Under the pieces are notes generated by a model. That model saw nothing but the letters and a program-made list of their open reading frames with translations. It did no database searches and was not told the origin of the DNA. From contig JAPPMU010000056.1 of assembly GCA_028873965.1 (NCBI GenBank), forward strand, positions 1 to 64,000: DNA of 64,000 bases, in the 5' to 3' direction. This DNA is from Chloroflexota bacterium (GTDB taxonomy: Bacteria; Chloroflexota; Dehalococcoidia; Lucifugimonadales; UBA3495). Both the position numbers and the translations under genes were made by a program. Below, piece after piece: positions 1 to 8,813 of the stretch. Numbering within the stretch: the first letter of the stretch is position 1; every line of letters starts with the position of its first letter.

Positions 1-134
1 ATGGCCGGTGATGCGATTTTGATGCTAACGGGATGACCGTAAACGACCTGGTGGCCCTGGCAAAAGTTTTTCACCTGACGCTGAATATTATGGAACATGA
101 GTTCGTATCATGTCAAGAGGAGGTTGTCGGCAAG

Positions 135-283
135 CAGGGCCTTTCCAAAGTCCCGGATGACTGCATTGAACCATGAGCCGTCATTCCCGCTTCCACGAGA
201 ATCCAGTAGGTCGCTTGGTTCGGTCGGTATGTTCTGGATTCCGGCTTTCGCCGGAATGACGGATTAACTTTGGAAAAGCCCTG
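135..283. repeat. MITE-like element R1, copy a
   Basis: This is a non-coding element with terminal inverted repeats, CAGGGCCTTTCCAAAG at the left and CTTTGGAAAAGCCCTG at the right. Inside are two facing hairpin units, the right one being GGATTCCGG...CCGGAATGACG. The 9 bases before it (126-134) and after it (284-292) are both GTCGGCAAG, a perfect target-site-like duplication. No gene is visible from position 1 to this element. What follows is a second R1 copy in tandem, so the flanking repeat could also come from tandem duplication. Confidence 0.75.
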
Positions 284-293
284 GTCGGCAAGC

Positions 294-438
294 CAAGGCT
301 TTTCCAAAGTCCCGGATGGCTGCCTTGAACCATGAGCCGTCATTCCGGCGAAAGCCGGGATCCACAACATTCCGAACGCGAACACCTCATGGATTCCCGC
401 TTGCGCGGGAATGACGGATTAACTTTGGAAAGGCCCTG
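294..438. repeat. MITE-like element R1, copy b
   Basis: This second R1 copy lies in direct orientation right after copy a. Its left end is diverged (CCAAGGCTTTTCCAAAG) and its right end is CTTTGGAAAGGCCCTG. It also holds an inverted pair of REP-like hairpins. A clean duplication is not visible on its right; the closest match (GCCGGCACC, about 444-452) is poor. Bases 439-528 hold no gene and only the leader of the following VOC gene. Confidence 0.7.
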
Positions 439-528
439 CCCCCGCCGGCACCGGTCCTTTATTTCGAGCGATGCGGTTGTTATCATTGCCCCACAGGAAC
501 GAATCCATCGATGGATAGGGAGGACGTT

Positions 529-1038
529 ATGGGTTATACGCCGAGAAATCTGGGACACGTCAACATTTTCGTACGGAATGCGGAAAAGGCGCGGGACTGG
601 TACGAGGACCTGCTGGGCCTGCACACCTACGGGTTCTTCCCGGGCCGGGCGGCATTCATGTCCGCCGACCTGGGGAACTCCCACGAGATCGCGCTGACCG
701 AGGTGGGTGAGACCGCCATGGGTCCGCAGGGCGGGCAGGTCGGCCTCAACCACATGGCCTGGTACATGGAAAGCCTGGACGACCTGAAGGAGCTTTATCA
801 CAGGGTCAAGGAGAAGAACATTCCCATCGATCGCGTGTCCGACCACGGCCATGCCATCGGCATCTACATCCGCGACCCCGACGGCAACGGCATCGAGCTG
901 TCCTACGAGATGCCGCGCGAGCAGTGGGGCCACGACGAGAGCGGCTACATGATCGGCGGCACGGAGAAGGGTCGGATGCCCGGCCCGTGGGACGAGGAGC
1001 TGGCTGCGCAGGCCGCGCTCATGGGAGCGGCGCACTAA
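529..1038 (+). CDS. VOC family protein, extradiol-dioxygenase-like
   Basis: This 169-residue protein belongs to the vicinal oxygen chelate superfamily (glyoxalase/bleomycin resistance/dioxygenase fold). The metal triad expected for extradiol dioxygenases can be seen as His10 (LGHVNIFV), His75 (GLNHMAW) and Glu123 (GNGIELSYE), so it probably binds Fe(II) or Mn(II). The length fits a one-domain VOC enzyme. An in-frame ATG lies at 511, but the sequence between them contains AGGGAGG ending about 6 bases before the ATG at 529, so 529 is preferred. It lies next to an LLM oxidoreductase and a GMC oxidoreductase, which suits a role in oxidation of small organic compounds. The substrate cannot be read from the sequence. 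Confidence 0.85.
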   Translation: MGYTPRNLGHVNIFVRNAEKARDWYEDLLGLHTYGFFPGRAAFMSADLGNSHEIALTEVGETAMGPQGGQVGLNHMAWYMESLDDLKELYHRVKEKNIPIDRVSDHGHAIGIYIRDPDGNGIELSYEMPREQWGHDESGYMIGGTEKGRMPGPWDEELAAQAALMGAAH

Positions 1039-1090
1039 ACGGCTTACCGCACCGGCGGGTTAGCGCCGTTGGGATCGCCGTAAGGCAAAC

Positions 1091-1118
1091 GCAGGGGCGA
1101 CTGATCAGTCGCCCCTGC
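1091..1118. terminator. perfect 28-base palindrome between convergent genes
   Basis: GCAGGGGCGACTGA is followed directly by its exact reverse complement. It lies between the VOC gene and the convergent LLM gene and could serve as a bidirectional terminator. Close relatives of this palindrome occur at 11035-11060 and 60131-60159, so it is also a small repeat family. Confidence 0.5.
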
Positions 1119-1143
1119 ACTTATGCTTGCCCAGGTTTCGAGC

Positions 1144-2172
1144 CTACTTGAAGTGGGGCATGACCTCGTCGCTGATGAGGCGCAGCGAGTTCTTCACTTG
1201 GTCGTAAGGGATGCGGCCGCCGTAGTTGACCTCCATGACGACGCCGGTTGCGCCGAAGTCCTCCTGGTATCCCTGGAACCGCTCGACGATTTCCGCCGGA
1301 GTGCCGAACACCACGCGCTGGCGCAGCACGTCGGCGTAGGGGGTGTTAGCGGTGCGGCGGATGCGCTCGGCGGTCTCCGCGCTGGCGGCGGTTTTCACCA
1401 ACTCGCTGGCCGCGTACTGGATGGCGGACATGGCGCTGGCTTCCGGTTCAGAGTGGGCCCTTTCGGTGGTCTCCGCGGCGTACACGGGGATGCGCACCGC
1501 GATGTCGGCGGGTCCGGTGTGGCCGGCGGAGGCCCGTGCCTCTTCATATGATGCGATGCGTTGCTGCAACTGCTCACGGCCGGTGTTCGCGCTGACAAAG
1601 ATCGGATGCCCCATCTTGCCGATGAGTGGGAAGGTGTCTTCGCCGGCCACTGCAACCCGCACCGGCGGGTAGGGCTGCTGGTAGGGCTTGGGAACCACCG
1701 CAACGTCCTGGTACGAGTGGAACTGCCCATCGTAGGAAAACTCGTCGCTTTTCCAAGCCTGCATGATGATGTCCAAGGCTTCCAGGAACCGCGGGCGGCT
1801 CTCGGAATAGGGGATGTTGTAACCCTGGTAGTACTTGGTCAGACCGCTGCGCCCGATACCGAACTCGAAGCGGCCCTTGCTGATGTGGTCGACGGTGGCG
1901 GCTTCCTCAGCGACGCGCAGAGGGTTGGTTAGCGGGAGAACCTGGACCGCCAGGCCGGTGCGGATCCGATTGGTGCGCGCGGCGATGGCGCTGGCGATAA
2001 CCATGGGTGAGGCCAGCACGGCCCGTTCGGGGCTGAAGTGATGCTCGGCCAGCCATACCGTGTCGAAACCCATGGCCTCGGCGTCGGCGATTTGGGCGAA
2101 AGACTCGTCGAAAGCCTCGGCCTGGGTGCGGTTTTCGCCGATGTGGAAATCGGTGAACATGCCAAAATTCAT
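1144..2172 (-). CDS. LLM class flavin-dependent oxidoreductase
   Basis: This 342-residue protein has the bacterial luciferase-like TIM barrel. It starts MNFGMFTDFHIG and carries the typical WLAEHHF segment near residue 45 and the block GRFEFGIGRSG near residue 105, which in this family contacts flavin or F420. The start is supported by AGGGAGGA about 4 bases upstream. The group resembles alkanal monooxygenase alpha-chain-like proteins; it probably reduces or monooxygenates a small substrate with reduced flavin. It is transcribed toward the VOC gene and away from the GMC gene. LLM enzymes are known to be expanded in SAR202 Chloroflexota; the substrate is unknown. Confidence 0.88.
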   Translation of the reverse strand: MNFGMFTDFHIGENRTQAEAFDESFAQIADAEAMGFDTVWLAEHHFSPERAVLASPMVIASAIAARTNRIRTGLAVQVLPLTNPLRVAEEAATVDHISKGRFEFGIGRSGLTKYYQGYNIPYSESRPRFLEALDIIMQAWKSDEFSYDGQFHSYQDVAVVPKPYQQPYPPVRVAVAGEDTFPLIGKMGHPIFVSANTGREQLQQRIASYEEARASAGHTGPADIAVRIPVYAAETTERAHSEPEASAMSAIQYAASELVKTAASAETAERIRRTANTPYADVLRQRVVFGTPAEIVERFQGYQEDFGATGVVMEVNYGGRIPYDQVKNSLRLISDEVMPHFK

Positions 2173-2400
2173 GGGTTCCTCCCTGGTGCAGCGTCTCGGC
2201 GCACGTCCGAATTATAGGGCTTGACCTCGTGAACGTCATCTGAACCGAAGAACGGCGTCTCCGTGGTCACCGTCCATTGGGCAGCGCAGGGCTGCCTATG
2301 CGAACCACAGCCGGTTGCCGACCTTTTCAACCGCCCACACCTTCCATTATGCTGGCGTGAGTGTACGGACCGAAAAGACCAGTCAAACGCAGGTGAGACC

Positions 2401-3960
2401 ATGAAATACGATGTGATCGTAATAGGGGCCGGTTCCGGCGGCTGCACCGTAGCCTCCCGGCTGGCGGAGGATGCCGACCGCTCCGTCTTGTTGTTGGAGG
2501 CGGGGCCCGACTATCCCGAGTATGAGCTTTATCCCGACGACCTGAAGTATGGCTACAAGCCCGACGCTTCGGCCCAGGGCGCGCCGCACAACTGGACCTG
2601 GTGGGCGCAGGGCTCTCCAGAGCAGACCGAGATGCTGCCGGCGCCGCGGGGCAAGGTAGTGGGCGGAACCAGCGCCATCAACGGGCAGGTGCTGCTGCGG
2701 GGCGTTCCCGAGGACTACGACGGGTGGGCCGCCGAGGGCAACGACGAGTGGTCGTTCATCAACGTCCTGCCGTATTTCCGCAAGATGGAAACGGACATGG
2801 ACATCAGCGACGACTTCCACGGTTCGGAGGGGCCGATACCGGTGCGGCGCTTCCCGCGCCAGGAATGGCTGCCGTTCCAGAATGCCTTCGTCCAGTCCTG
2901 CATCGAGGCCGGCTATCCCGAAGACGCGGACATGAACAGTCCCGACTCCGGCGGCGTGGGTCCAATTCCCATGAACAACCCCGAGGGCGTTCGCATGAGC
3001 ACCGCGCTCACGTTCCTGCGGGAAGTGCGGCACCGTCTGAACTTGACGGTGCGGCCCAACGTGGTGGTGCGGCGCATCGTTTTCGAGGCTGGTTCGACAG
3101 GCTCACCACGAGCGGTTGGGGTGGAGGTGGAGAGCGGCGGCGAGGTATTCCTCATGGAAGCCGACCAGATCGTGCTCTCCGCCGGATCGATGGCCTCGCC
3201 CCAGATACTGATGCTGTCGGGCGTGGGTCCGGCCGATCACCTGCGCGAGATGGGCATTCCGGTGGTCCACGAACTGCCCGGCGTGGGCCAGAATCTGCGC
3301 GACCACCCCATCGTCGCCGTTATCTGCAAGGTACGCGACGACCACGAGCAGGACCCGCTGGCGCCGCGCACCCAGACGGCATTGCGATACACCGCCAGCG
3401 GCTCGCCCGACCGCAACGACATGCAGATCACGGCGTCATCGTTCTCAACCCCGATCGGCGGCGCGGATCCCTTCGAGCCGGGCGGGGTACGCATCCAGTG
3501 CATCCTGGAACTGGCAGACGGGGCTGGAGAGGTGCGCCTGTCAGCGAACGACCCCCACGTGCAGCCGTCGCTCAACTACCACTACCTGGAAGAGGAGCGG
3601 GACGTGGAGCGTCTGCGGGAGGCGGTACGCATCAGCGTCAACCTGCTGGAGCACAACGCCTTCGGCCCCATCGTGGAAGAGATACAGCAGCCCTCCGCCG
3701 AGGACCTGGCGTCGGACGAAGCATTGGACAACTGGATGCGCCGGACCGTGTTTAACACGACCCATGCCTCAGGCACCTGTAAGATTGGGCCGTCCAGCGA
3801 CCCCATGGCGGTGGTTGACCAGCACCTGAACATTCACGGGCTGGAGGGCATCAAGGTGGCCGATGCTTCGGTGATGCCCAACGTGATACGGGCCAACACC
3901 AACTGCACCACCATCATGATCGGCGAGCGCTGCGCCGACTGGGTCAAAGCAGGGCAGTAA
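2401..3960 (+). CDS. GMC family FAD-dependent oxidoreductase (copy 1)
   Basis: This 519-residue GMC oxidoreductase is related to choline dehydrogenase and glucose-methanol-choline enzymes. It opens with the FAD-binding fold MKYDVIVIGAGSGG, has the GMC signature region GKVVGGTSAINGQV near residue 85, and ends with the active-site His in HASGTCKIG and the Asn-rich NTNCTTIMIGER. A longer in-frame extension to 2263 exists, but the start at 2401 matches the paralogue at 12405 and follows AGGTGAG. The protein is collinear with that paralogue except near residues 230-238, where a REP-like DNA fragment appears to be inserted in frame. It likely oxidises an alcohol or polyol; the substrate is not readable. 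Confidence 0.92.
   Translation: MKYDVIVIGAGSGGCTVASRLAEDADRSVLLLEAGPDYPEYELYPDDLKYGYKPDASAQGAPHNWTWWAQGSPEQTEMLPAPRGKVVGGTSAINGQVLLRGVPEDYDGWAAEGNDEWSFINVLPYFRKMETDMDISDDFHGSEGPIPVRRFPRQEWLPFQNAFVQSCIEAGYPEDADMNSPDSGGVGPIPMNNPEGVRMSTALTFLREVRHRLNLTVRPNVVVRRIVFEAGSTGSPRAVGVEVESGGEVFLMEADQIVLSAGSMASPQILMLSGVGPADHLREMGIPVVHELPGVGQNLRDHPIVAVICKVRDDHEQDPLAPRTQTALRYTASGSPDRNDMQITASSFSTPIGGADPFEPGGVRIQCILELADGAGEVRLSANDPHVQPSLNYHYLEEERDVERLREAVRISVNLLEHNAFGPIVEEIQQPSAEDLASDEALDNWMRRTVFNTTHASGTCKIGPSSDPMAVVDQHLNIHGLEGIKVADASVMPNVIRANTNCTTIMIGERCADWVKAGQ
3090..3115 (+). repeat. R2-type repeat fragment inside the GMC gene
   Basis: TGGTTCGACAGGCTCACCA followed by CGAGCGG matches the reverse complement of the interior of element R2 (24890-25023 and 50825-50957) in 25 of 26 positions. 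It is read in frame as GSTGSPRA, where the paralogous GMC protein has only GQRA. The fragment therefore adds about five residues between two strands of the FAD domain. Confidence 0.7.
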
Positions 3961-3984
3961 GCGCGGGTCCCGACGCATTTGCCT

Positions 3985-4015
3985 GACGCCCGCCCGAATC
4001 TGAACGGCGGGCGTC
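3985..4015 (+). terminator. intrinsic terminator after GMC copy 1
   Basis: GACGCCCGCC and GGCGGGCGTC form a 10-bp stem with an 11-base loop, followed by a short T-containing stretch (TCGTTTG). It lies 25 bases after the GMC stop codon. Confidence 0.65.
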
Positions 4016-4051
4016 TCGTTTGACAGCAGCAGACAAGGAGACACGAGCGCC

Positions 4052-4264
4052 ATGAAGTGGGAATACTGGGTCGACAAGATGCCCATCAGGTCCGGAGGGT
4101 TCTTCGGGAACGGCCCGATGAACGTCGACGCAGTGGACGAGGCGTTCCTCAACGAACGCGGCGCGGCAGGATGGGAGCTGGTGTCCGCGATGCCCCTGTT
4201 CATACCCCAAAATCCCACCGACTGCTTCGTGTATTACTACTGGAAGCGGCCGGTTGCGGGGTAA
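4052..4264 (+). CDS. DUF4177-like small protein
   Basis: This 70-residue protein starts MKWEYWVDKMP and contains NERGAAGWELVSAMP, the pattern of DUF4177 proteins, in which the motif GWELVS is typical. AAGGAG lies 11 bases upstream. No signal peptide or membrane segment is visible. DUF4177 proteins have no established function. It sits alone between a terminator and the NACHT gene. Confidence 0.75.
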   Translation: MKWEYWVDKMPIRSGGFFGNGPMNVDAVDEAFLNERGAAGWELVSAMPLFIPQNPTDCFVYYYWKRPVAG

Positions 4265-4415
4265 CGCGCCCGACTGCTTTCCCGCACAGAATGCGGGCTG
4301 TCTCATCGAATAGCTCCGCGTGATTGACAGTCCGGTTAGGGCGGGGTAGACACGTACCATACCAACAGGATTGGAAAGCATCCTGTAATCTCGGGTTCCA
4401 TTTGAGGGGGCGGCT

Positions 4416-7220
4416 ATGCCTTTCGTGAAGACGCTCGCCAAGTTTGCTGGCTCGGTCAATGTTGGAAAATTGGCCAGCTCTTCAGGTACGGTTATTGATA
4501 TCCTGGGGCTCATGTCCGGCGGAGGCGGGATTGCGGTTTCAGTTGGCGCCGGCGCGCTGGTTGGAGGCGTTGTAGGATTCGCAGGAGGGGTAGCTGCATC
4601 CCAAATGATGCGACGGTGGTCCAAAGATGGCGGTGGGGAGATGCCGGCGCACTTATCTGCGGAATTGCAATCTACCCCACCGGAAAAGGTCACAAAAATC
4701 TTTGAAGTTTTTGCTGACGAGGTCAACCAAAGGGCGACCGCCGCTTTGGATGATGCGTTGGCAGATCTGATGGATAGTCCCGATTGGGATCAAGACAAAG
4801 CCCGGCTTGATGCTGCGGTGACAGAATGGAGCCGAAATCGCAAGGAGGGGGCTGGCAGCCCGCTGGACCATGCGGAAACGGTCCAAGTTCTGATGTCCCT
4901 CATTCGCAATTTGCGCGAAGCCAAATATCGTGAGCTCTTTGCCGAACATCACCGCGAAGTACTCTCCCTTGACCGCCCGGACTGGTGGCGGGTGGAAGAT
5001 GTTTTCATTCGCTTGCAAGCTGAGCGGAGGGAGCCCGGCGAATTGACCGACCTGGAATCCGACGAGTCCGGCGAGACGGTCCACAAGCCGGAAGTACTGG
5101 ATTTTCGAGGCAACACACCAGTCGAAGTTGAAGACACGCTGCGCAAGTCCGGCAACCTGGTCATCCTCGGCGAACCGGGATCCGGGAAGAGCATCTTGCT
5201 CCGCTTCTTGGCGGCATCCTGTGGCGAATCTGAGTCCAATGAGGCGCTATTGCCGGTTCGCCTCCGCTTGAGAGACTATGCCGACAGCCGGAAAACGCTT
5301 ATCGCAGAAAGCGCGGCGAAATTCGCGGAATCCGATCTACAGCTGAAGATGCCCAAGAATTTCTTTGAACATGCCCTTAAGACTGGTCGCTGCCTGGTCT
5401 GCCTGGACGCTCTGGACGAAGTTCCATTGGGAGAGCGGCGGAGAATAGTCAAAAACGTGAGTCAGTTGGCGGGCAACAATAGCGGCAACCGTTTCATTGT
5501 TACTTCCCGGATTGCCGGGTACGACGAACTGCCCCTCAACCCGAAAACATTCACGCGCTACGTCGTCCAGCCCATGGACGATGACGGCATCCGCGCTTTC
5601 ATCGACCACCTGAGCCCTGACGATTCGGAACGCGCCCAAAGCCTGTGGGACGTTGTGGATACGAACGCACACATCAAGTCCTTGGTGTCCAACCCGCTGC
5701 TGATGGCGATGCTCAACGAGGTTTATCAGGATGATCAAGAAGGATTGCCATTGAACCGAGCCAAACTTTATGAGCGGGTCGTGGACTTCCTGGTGGAGGA
5801 CAAGGATGACGCGGGTAGGAAGATTGATGATGACGGGCACCCAAGGCACAAAATGCTTCTCACCGCGATAGCGTGCAGCTTGCATAACGAAAACCGTGAA
5901 ACCCTCGGCAGGGAGGAACTGGAGGAGCTAGTCTTCAATGTACTGCTGGAATCCCAGGGCACAACAGAATCCCCAACCCGGGACCAGCGGCTTCAAATAT
6001 TCCAGGAAGCGGACGCTTTCATCGAACGTGCTGAGCGACGCACCGGCTTGCTGGTGGAAGCGCACCCCGGCAGTGACGTCTTCGGGTTTGTACACTCCAC
6101 CTTTCGGGAATATCTTACGGCGGCGGACATCCGTGACCGACATCTCCCCTACGGACTTTACCGTGAGGAGTGTTGGGAAGAGATCAAAAACCACTTGACG
6201 GACGCCCGCTGGCGGGAGGTCATCCTGCTGCTCCTCACCAGCTTCGAAGAACGCTACTGCACTTACCTTACCAAAAAAATCTTGGTCGCCGGCGACGAAA
6301 ACTTCCACCAGCCGAATGTATCGAGACTGCCTACGCATCTGCAGTTGGCCGCTGATGCCCTGGCCAACCAGGCGCCGATGTCGCCTGAGTTGCAACAAGA
6401 TGTTGTAGGCCGACAACGTTCTCACGGTAGTATGCATGTATTTGTCGCCACTTTGGGAGGTTTAAAGCATTTGCCTGAGATTGTTGTTCCGGAGCTAACC
6501 GCCATCGCCACGGATCCGACGGTTGACGCTAGAACTCGCGAGTTTGCGGCGCTGAGGCTGGCGGAGATGGGCGAAAGGGATACGGCGATACCAGTTCAAA
6601 CCGCCATAGCCGCCGACCCGGCGGTTGACACTTTGGTTCGCCTGCATGCGGCTCGAGAGTTGGCGAATGAGGGCGAAAGGGATACGGCGATACTATCTCT
6701 AACCGCCATCGCCGCCGACCCGACGGTTGACTACACTCCTGATCGCCTGGATGCGGCTCAGGCACTGGCGGACATGGGTGAAAGGGATGCAGCGAAAACT
6801 GCGTTGGCTCAGTTAGCACAGGACACCGCGATGCCCGCGGATCTCCGCGGGCGAGCCGGATGGCTTTTAGGGCAGCTGGGCGAAGCTCAGGCCGCCCTAA
6901 AAGCTTTGATTGACGTTGTGGAAGACCCGGCTGCGGGTGCAATGGATAAAGTCAGGGCCACTGGCGCAATTAGAAAGCTCATAGGAAAAATGCTTGCTTT
7001 ATTGGGCGACACGGAGATGGCCGCAGCCCAGTTGACCTCCGTAGCCTATAATGCGAATGCCTACATGGAGGACCGGATCGAGGCGGTGAAAATTCTAAAC
7101 GATTTGGGCGACGAAGCAGCGGCGAAAACCGCCCTGCAAACCATCGCAGATGACGAGACGGTATCCAACGCCAACCGAGGGAACGCACGCGACGCCCTCC
7201 GAAAATTGAACGAGCAATAG
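4416..7220 (+). CDS. NACHT-domain STAND NTPase with HEAT-like repeats
   Basis: This 934-residue protein has three parts. Residues about 25-62 form a glycine-rich hydrophobic stretch (GGGGIAVSVGAGALVGGVVG) that could be a membrane or pore-forming segment. The NACHT ATPase follows, with Walker A GEPGSGKS (252-259), Walker B LVCLDALDE (327-335) and the sensor-like VTSR (362-365). After a helical region with the NACHT-associated VHSTFREYLTAADI motif, residues about 690-930 are 34-35-residue HEAT/armadillo-like repeats, some almost identical in DNA. Such STAND proteins act as signal-sensing switches; bacterial NACHT proteins (bNACHT) include antiphage NLR-like immune proteins. A TTGACA at 4324 may be part of its promoter. 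GC content is visibly lower than in the neighbours, suggesting transfer. The trigger and the effector action are not known. Confidence 0.9.
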   Translation: MPFVKTLAKFAGSVNVGKLASSSGTVIDILGLMSGGGGIAVSVGAGALVGGVVGFAGGVAASQMMRRWSKDGGGEMPAHLSAELQSTPPEKVTKIFEVFADEVNQRATAALDDALADLMDSPDWDQDKARLDAAVTEWSRNRKEGAGSPLDHAETVQVLMSLIRNLREAKYRELFAEHHREVLSLDRPDWWRVEDVFIRLQAERREPGELTDLESDESGETVHKPEVLDFRGNTPVEVEDTLRKSGNLVILGEPGSGKSILLRFLAASCGESESNEALLPVRLRLRDYADSRKTLIAESAAKFAESDLQLKMPKNFFEHALKTGRCLVCLDALDEVPLGERRRIVKNVSQLAGNNSGNRFIVTSRIAGYDELPLNPKTFTRYVVQPMDDDGIRAFIDHLSPDDSERAQSLWDVVDTNAHIKSLVSNPLLMAMLNEVYQDDQEGLPLNRAKLYERVVDFLVEDKDDAGRKIDDDGHPRHKMLLTAIACSLHNENRETLGREELEELVFNVLLESQGTTESPTRDQRLQIFQEADAFIERAERRTGLLVEAHPGSDVFGFVHSTFREYLTAADIRDRHLPYGLYREECWEEIKNHLTDARWREVILLLLTSFEERYCTYLTKKILVAGDENFHQPNVSRLPTHLQLAADALANQAPMSPELQQDVVGRQRSHGSMHVFVATLGGLKHLPEIVVPELTAIATDPTVDARTREFAALRLAEMGERDTAIPVQTAIAADPAVDTLVRLHAARELANEGERDTAILSLTAIAADPTVDYTPDRLDAAQALADMGERDAAKTALAQLAQDTAMPADLRGRAGWLLGQLGEAQAALKALIDVVEDPAAGAMDKVRATGAIRKLIGKMLALLGDTEMAAAQLTSVAYNANAYMEDRIEAVKILNDLGDEAAAKTALQTIADDETVSNANRGNARDALRKLNEQ

Positions 7221-7246
7221 CAGGACGGCACAACCCGCCGTTTTCC

Positions 7247-7275
7247 TTGACACCGTACAGCCCGTTTCGTAGCAT
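7247..7275 (+). promoter_or_regulatory. sigma70-type promoter for the DUF1800 operon
   Basis: A consensus -35 TTGACA (7247-7252) is followed after exactly 17 bases by TAGCAT (7270-7275), 4 of 6 matches to the -10 consensus. Downstream in the leader lies a small inverted repeat TCGCGT-TACG-ACGCGA (about 7301-7316) that could be an operator, then AGGAGGGA before the ATG at 7349. Confidence 0.55.
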
Positions 7276-7348
7276 ACGCTCACATAATTGCCGGTATTGG
7301 TGTCGCGTTACGACGCGATTGAACAGTCCCTGTACAGGAGGGAAGACC

Positions 7349-8752
7349 ATGGCCAATCGAGAAGAAATTGCATTGATGGGCCACCTGATGCGGCGAGCCG
7401 GGTTCGGTGGTACTCACGATGAATTGGATGAAAAAGCTGGGCGAGGGTACGAAGCCGCGGTGGAGGACCTGCTGAACCCCGAGCAGTTTGAGCCGGTTGA
7501 CGAAGAGCTGCTTTACCGGTTCATGCCCGGCTACGAAGGGGCGTTGGGACCGCCGCTGAACCAGGCGGACTGGGTCTACCGGATGATCAACACGGAGCGG
7601 CCGTTGGAAGAGAAGATGGCCTTGTTCTGGCATCAGCTCTTCGCCACAGGCAACTCCAAGGTGGACAACCCGCCTGAGCTGACCCAGCAGATCGCGATGT
7701 TCCGGCGCTGCGGCCTGGGGAAATTCCGCGACATCCTGCTGGAACTGGCCCAGAATCCGGCCATGATTTTCTGGCTGGACAACAACGGCAACCATCGCGG
7801 CGCCATCAACGAGAATTGGGGCCGTGAGCTGCTGGAGCTCTTCTCCATGGGAGTGGGGAACTACTCCGAGGACGATATCAAGGAAGCCAGCCGCGCCTTC
7901 ACCGGCTGGACCATCGGGCCGAAGATCCCGCGCAACCCCCTGGGCCGGTTCTACTGGAGCTTCGAGTACCGTGCCGAGGACCACGACGACGGGGAGAAGA
8001 CCTTCCTGGGGAACACCGGGAACTTCAACGGACAGGACATCATCAACCTCGTGGTTGATCAGCCGGCCACCGCCCGCTTCCTGTCCCGGCACCTCTACAA
8101 CTTCTTCGTCGCCGACGAGCCCCAGGTTCCCAGCTGGAACATCACGCCGCCCAACGACCCCGACGCCATCGACCAGTTGGTAGCGGCCTACAACGAGTCG
8201 GACGGCGACATCCGCTTCATGCTGCGGGTACTGTTCAACTCCGATTTCTTCAAGCAGGCGCGTTTCAGCCGGGTGAAGAGCCCGGCGGAGCTGGTGATCA
8301 GCACGGCGCGCATGGCGGGCAACTTCAGCCAGCCGCGCCCCGGTTTCAACTCGCTGGCTTTCGAGTGCGCCTACCAGGGCCAGGAACTGCTGAACCCGCC
8401 CAGCGTCGAGAGCTGGCACACCGGCAGCGAGTGGATCGACGGCGGGGCGCTGGTGCGCCGCGTGAACTTCGCGGCCGGCCTGCTGGGCGACGTGTCCCTG
8501 CCGGGCGTGCGATCCATGGTGGATACGCTGCGCCAACGCGGAAACCTGGGTCCGGAGGACGTGGTGGACGCCTGCCTGGAGCTGGTTGGGCCACTGGAGG
8601 TGAGCGACGGGACGCGAGCGGAGCTGCTCGACCAGGCACGCAGCGACGGCGATCTCCGCTGGGATTCCGACGACGACGCGGCTCAGTCGGAAAAGCGCGT
8701 CGGGGTCATGCTCGCCCTCATCGCGGCGTCGCGGGATTTCCAGTTCGCATAA
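7349..8752 (+). CDS. DUF1800 domain-containing protein (operon copy 1)
   Basis: This 467-residue protein matches the DUF1800 family, with the N-terminal signature HLMRRAGFGGTHDELD and the conserved segment MALFWHQLFATGNSKV followed by NENWGRELLELFSMGVG. The start at 7349 is chosen over an upstream ATG at 7247 because AGGAGGG lies 7 bases before it and because it matches the paralogue at 61409-62818. DUF1800 proteins almost always pair with DUF1501 proteins; their biochemistry is not established. Many family members are exported, but no Tat or Sec signal is visible here. It is the first gene of a three-gene operon. Confidence 0.9.
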   Translation: MANREEIALMGHLMRRAGFGGTHDELDEKAGRGYEAAVEDLLNPEQFEPVDEELLYRFMPGYEGALGPPLNQADWVYRMINTERPLEEKMALFWHQLFATGNSKVDNPPELTQQIAMFRRCGLGKFRDILLELAQNPAMIFWLDNNGNHRGAINENWGRELLELFSMGVGNYSEDDIKEASRAFTGWTIGPKIPRNPLGRFYWSFEYRAEDHDDGEKTFLGNTGNFNGQDIINLVVDQPATARFLSRHLYNFFVADEPQVPSWNITPPNDPDAIDQLVAAYNESDGDIRFMLRVLFNSDFFKQARFSRVKSPAELVISTARMAGNFSQPRPGFNSLAFECAYQGQELLNPPSVESWHTGSEWIDGGALVRRVNFAAGLLGDVSLPGVRSMVDTLRQRGNLGPEDVVDACLELVGPLEVSDGTRAELLDQARSDGDLRWDSDDDAAQSEKRVGVMLALIAASRDFQFA

Positions 8753-8765
8753 CAGAGACACTCCT

Positions 8766-8791
8766 GGATTCCGGCTTGCGCCGGAATGACG
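8766..8791 (+). repeat. REP-like hairpin
   Basis: GGATTCCGGCTTGCGCCGG followed by AATGACG forms a short stem-loop (ATTCCGGC/GCCGGAAT). It fills most of the gap between the DUF1800 and DUF1501 genes and could modulate mRNA stability. Other single copies are at 9951, 12237, 16669 and 31722. Confidence 0.65.
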
Positions 8792-8813
8792 AGTCCCCGC
8801 AGGGAGGAACGAC

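Noticed and set aside
135-438. Possible CRISPR array
   Set aside because: There are only two diverged copies, each with internal hairpins and terminal inverted repeats; no short regular repeat-spacer structure and no cas genes.
340-1035. Long minus-strand frame opposite the VOC gene
   Set aside because: It is the complement of a well-supported gene with high-GC third positions and has no family features.
4324-4352. Promoter for the NACHT gene with TTGACA and TAGACA
   Set aside because: The -35 is perfect, but the -10 matches only 3 of 6; not strong enough to list.
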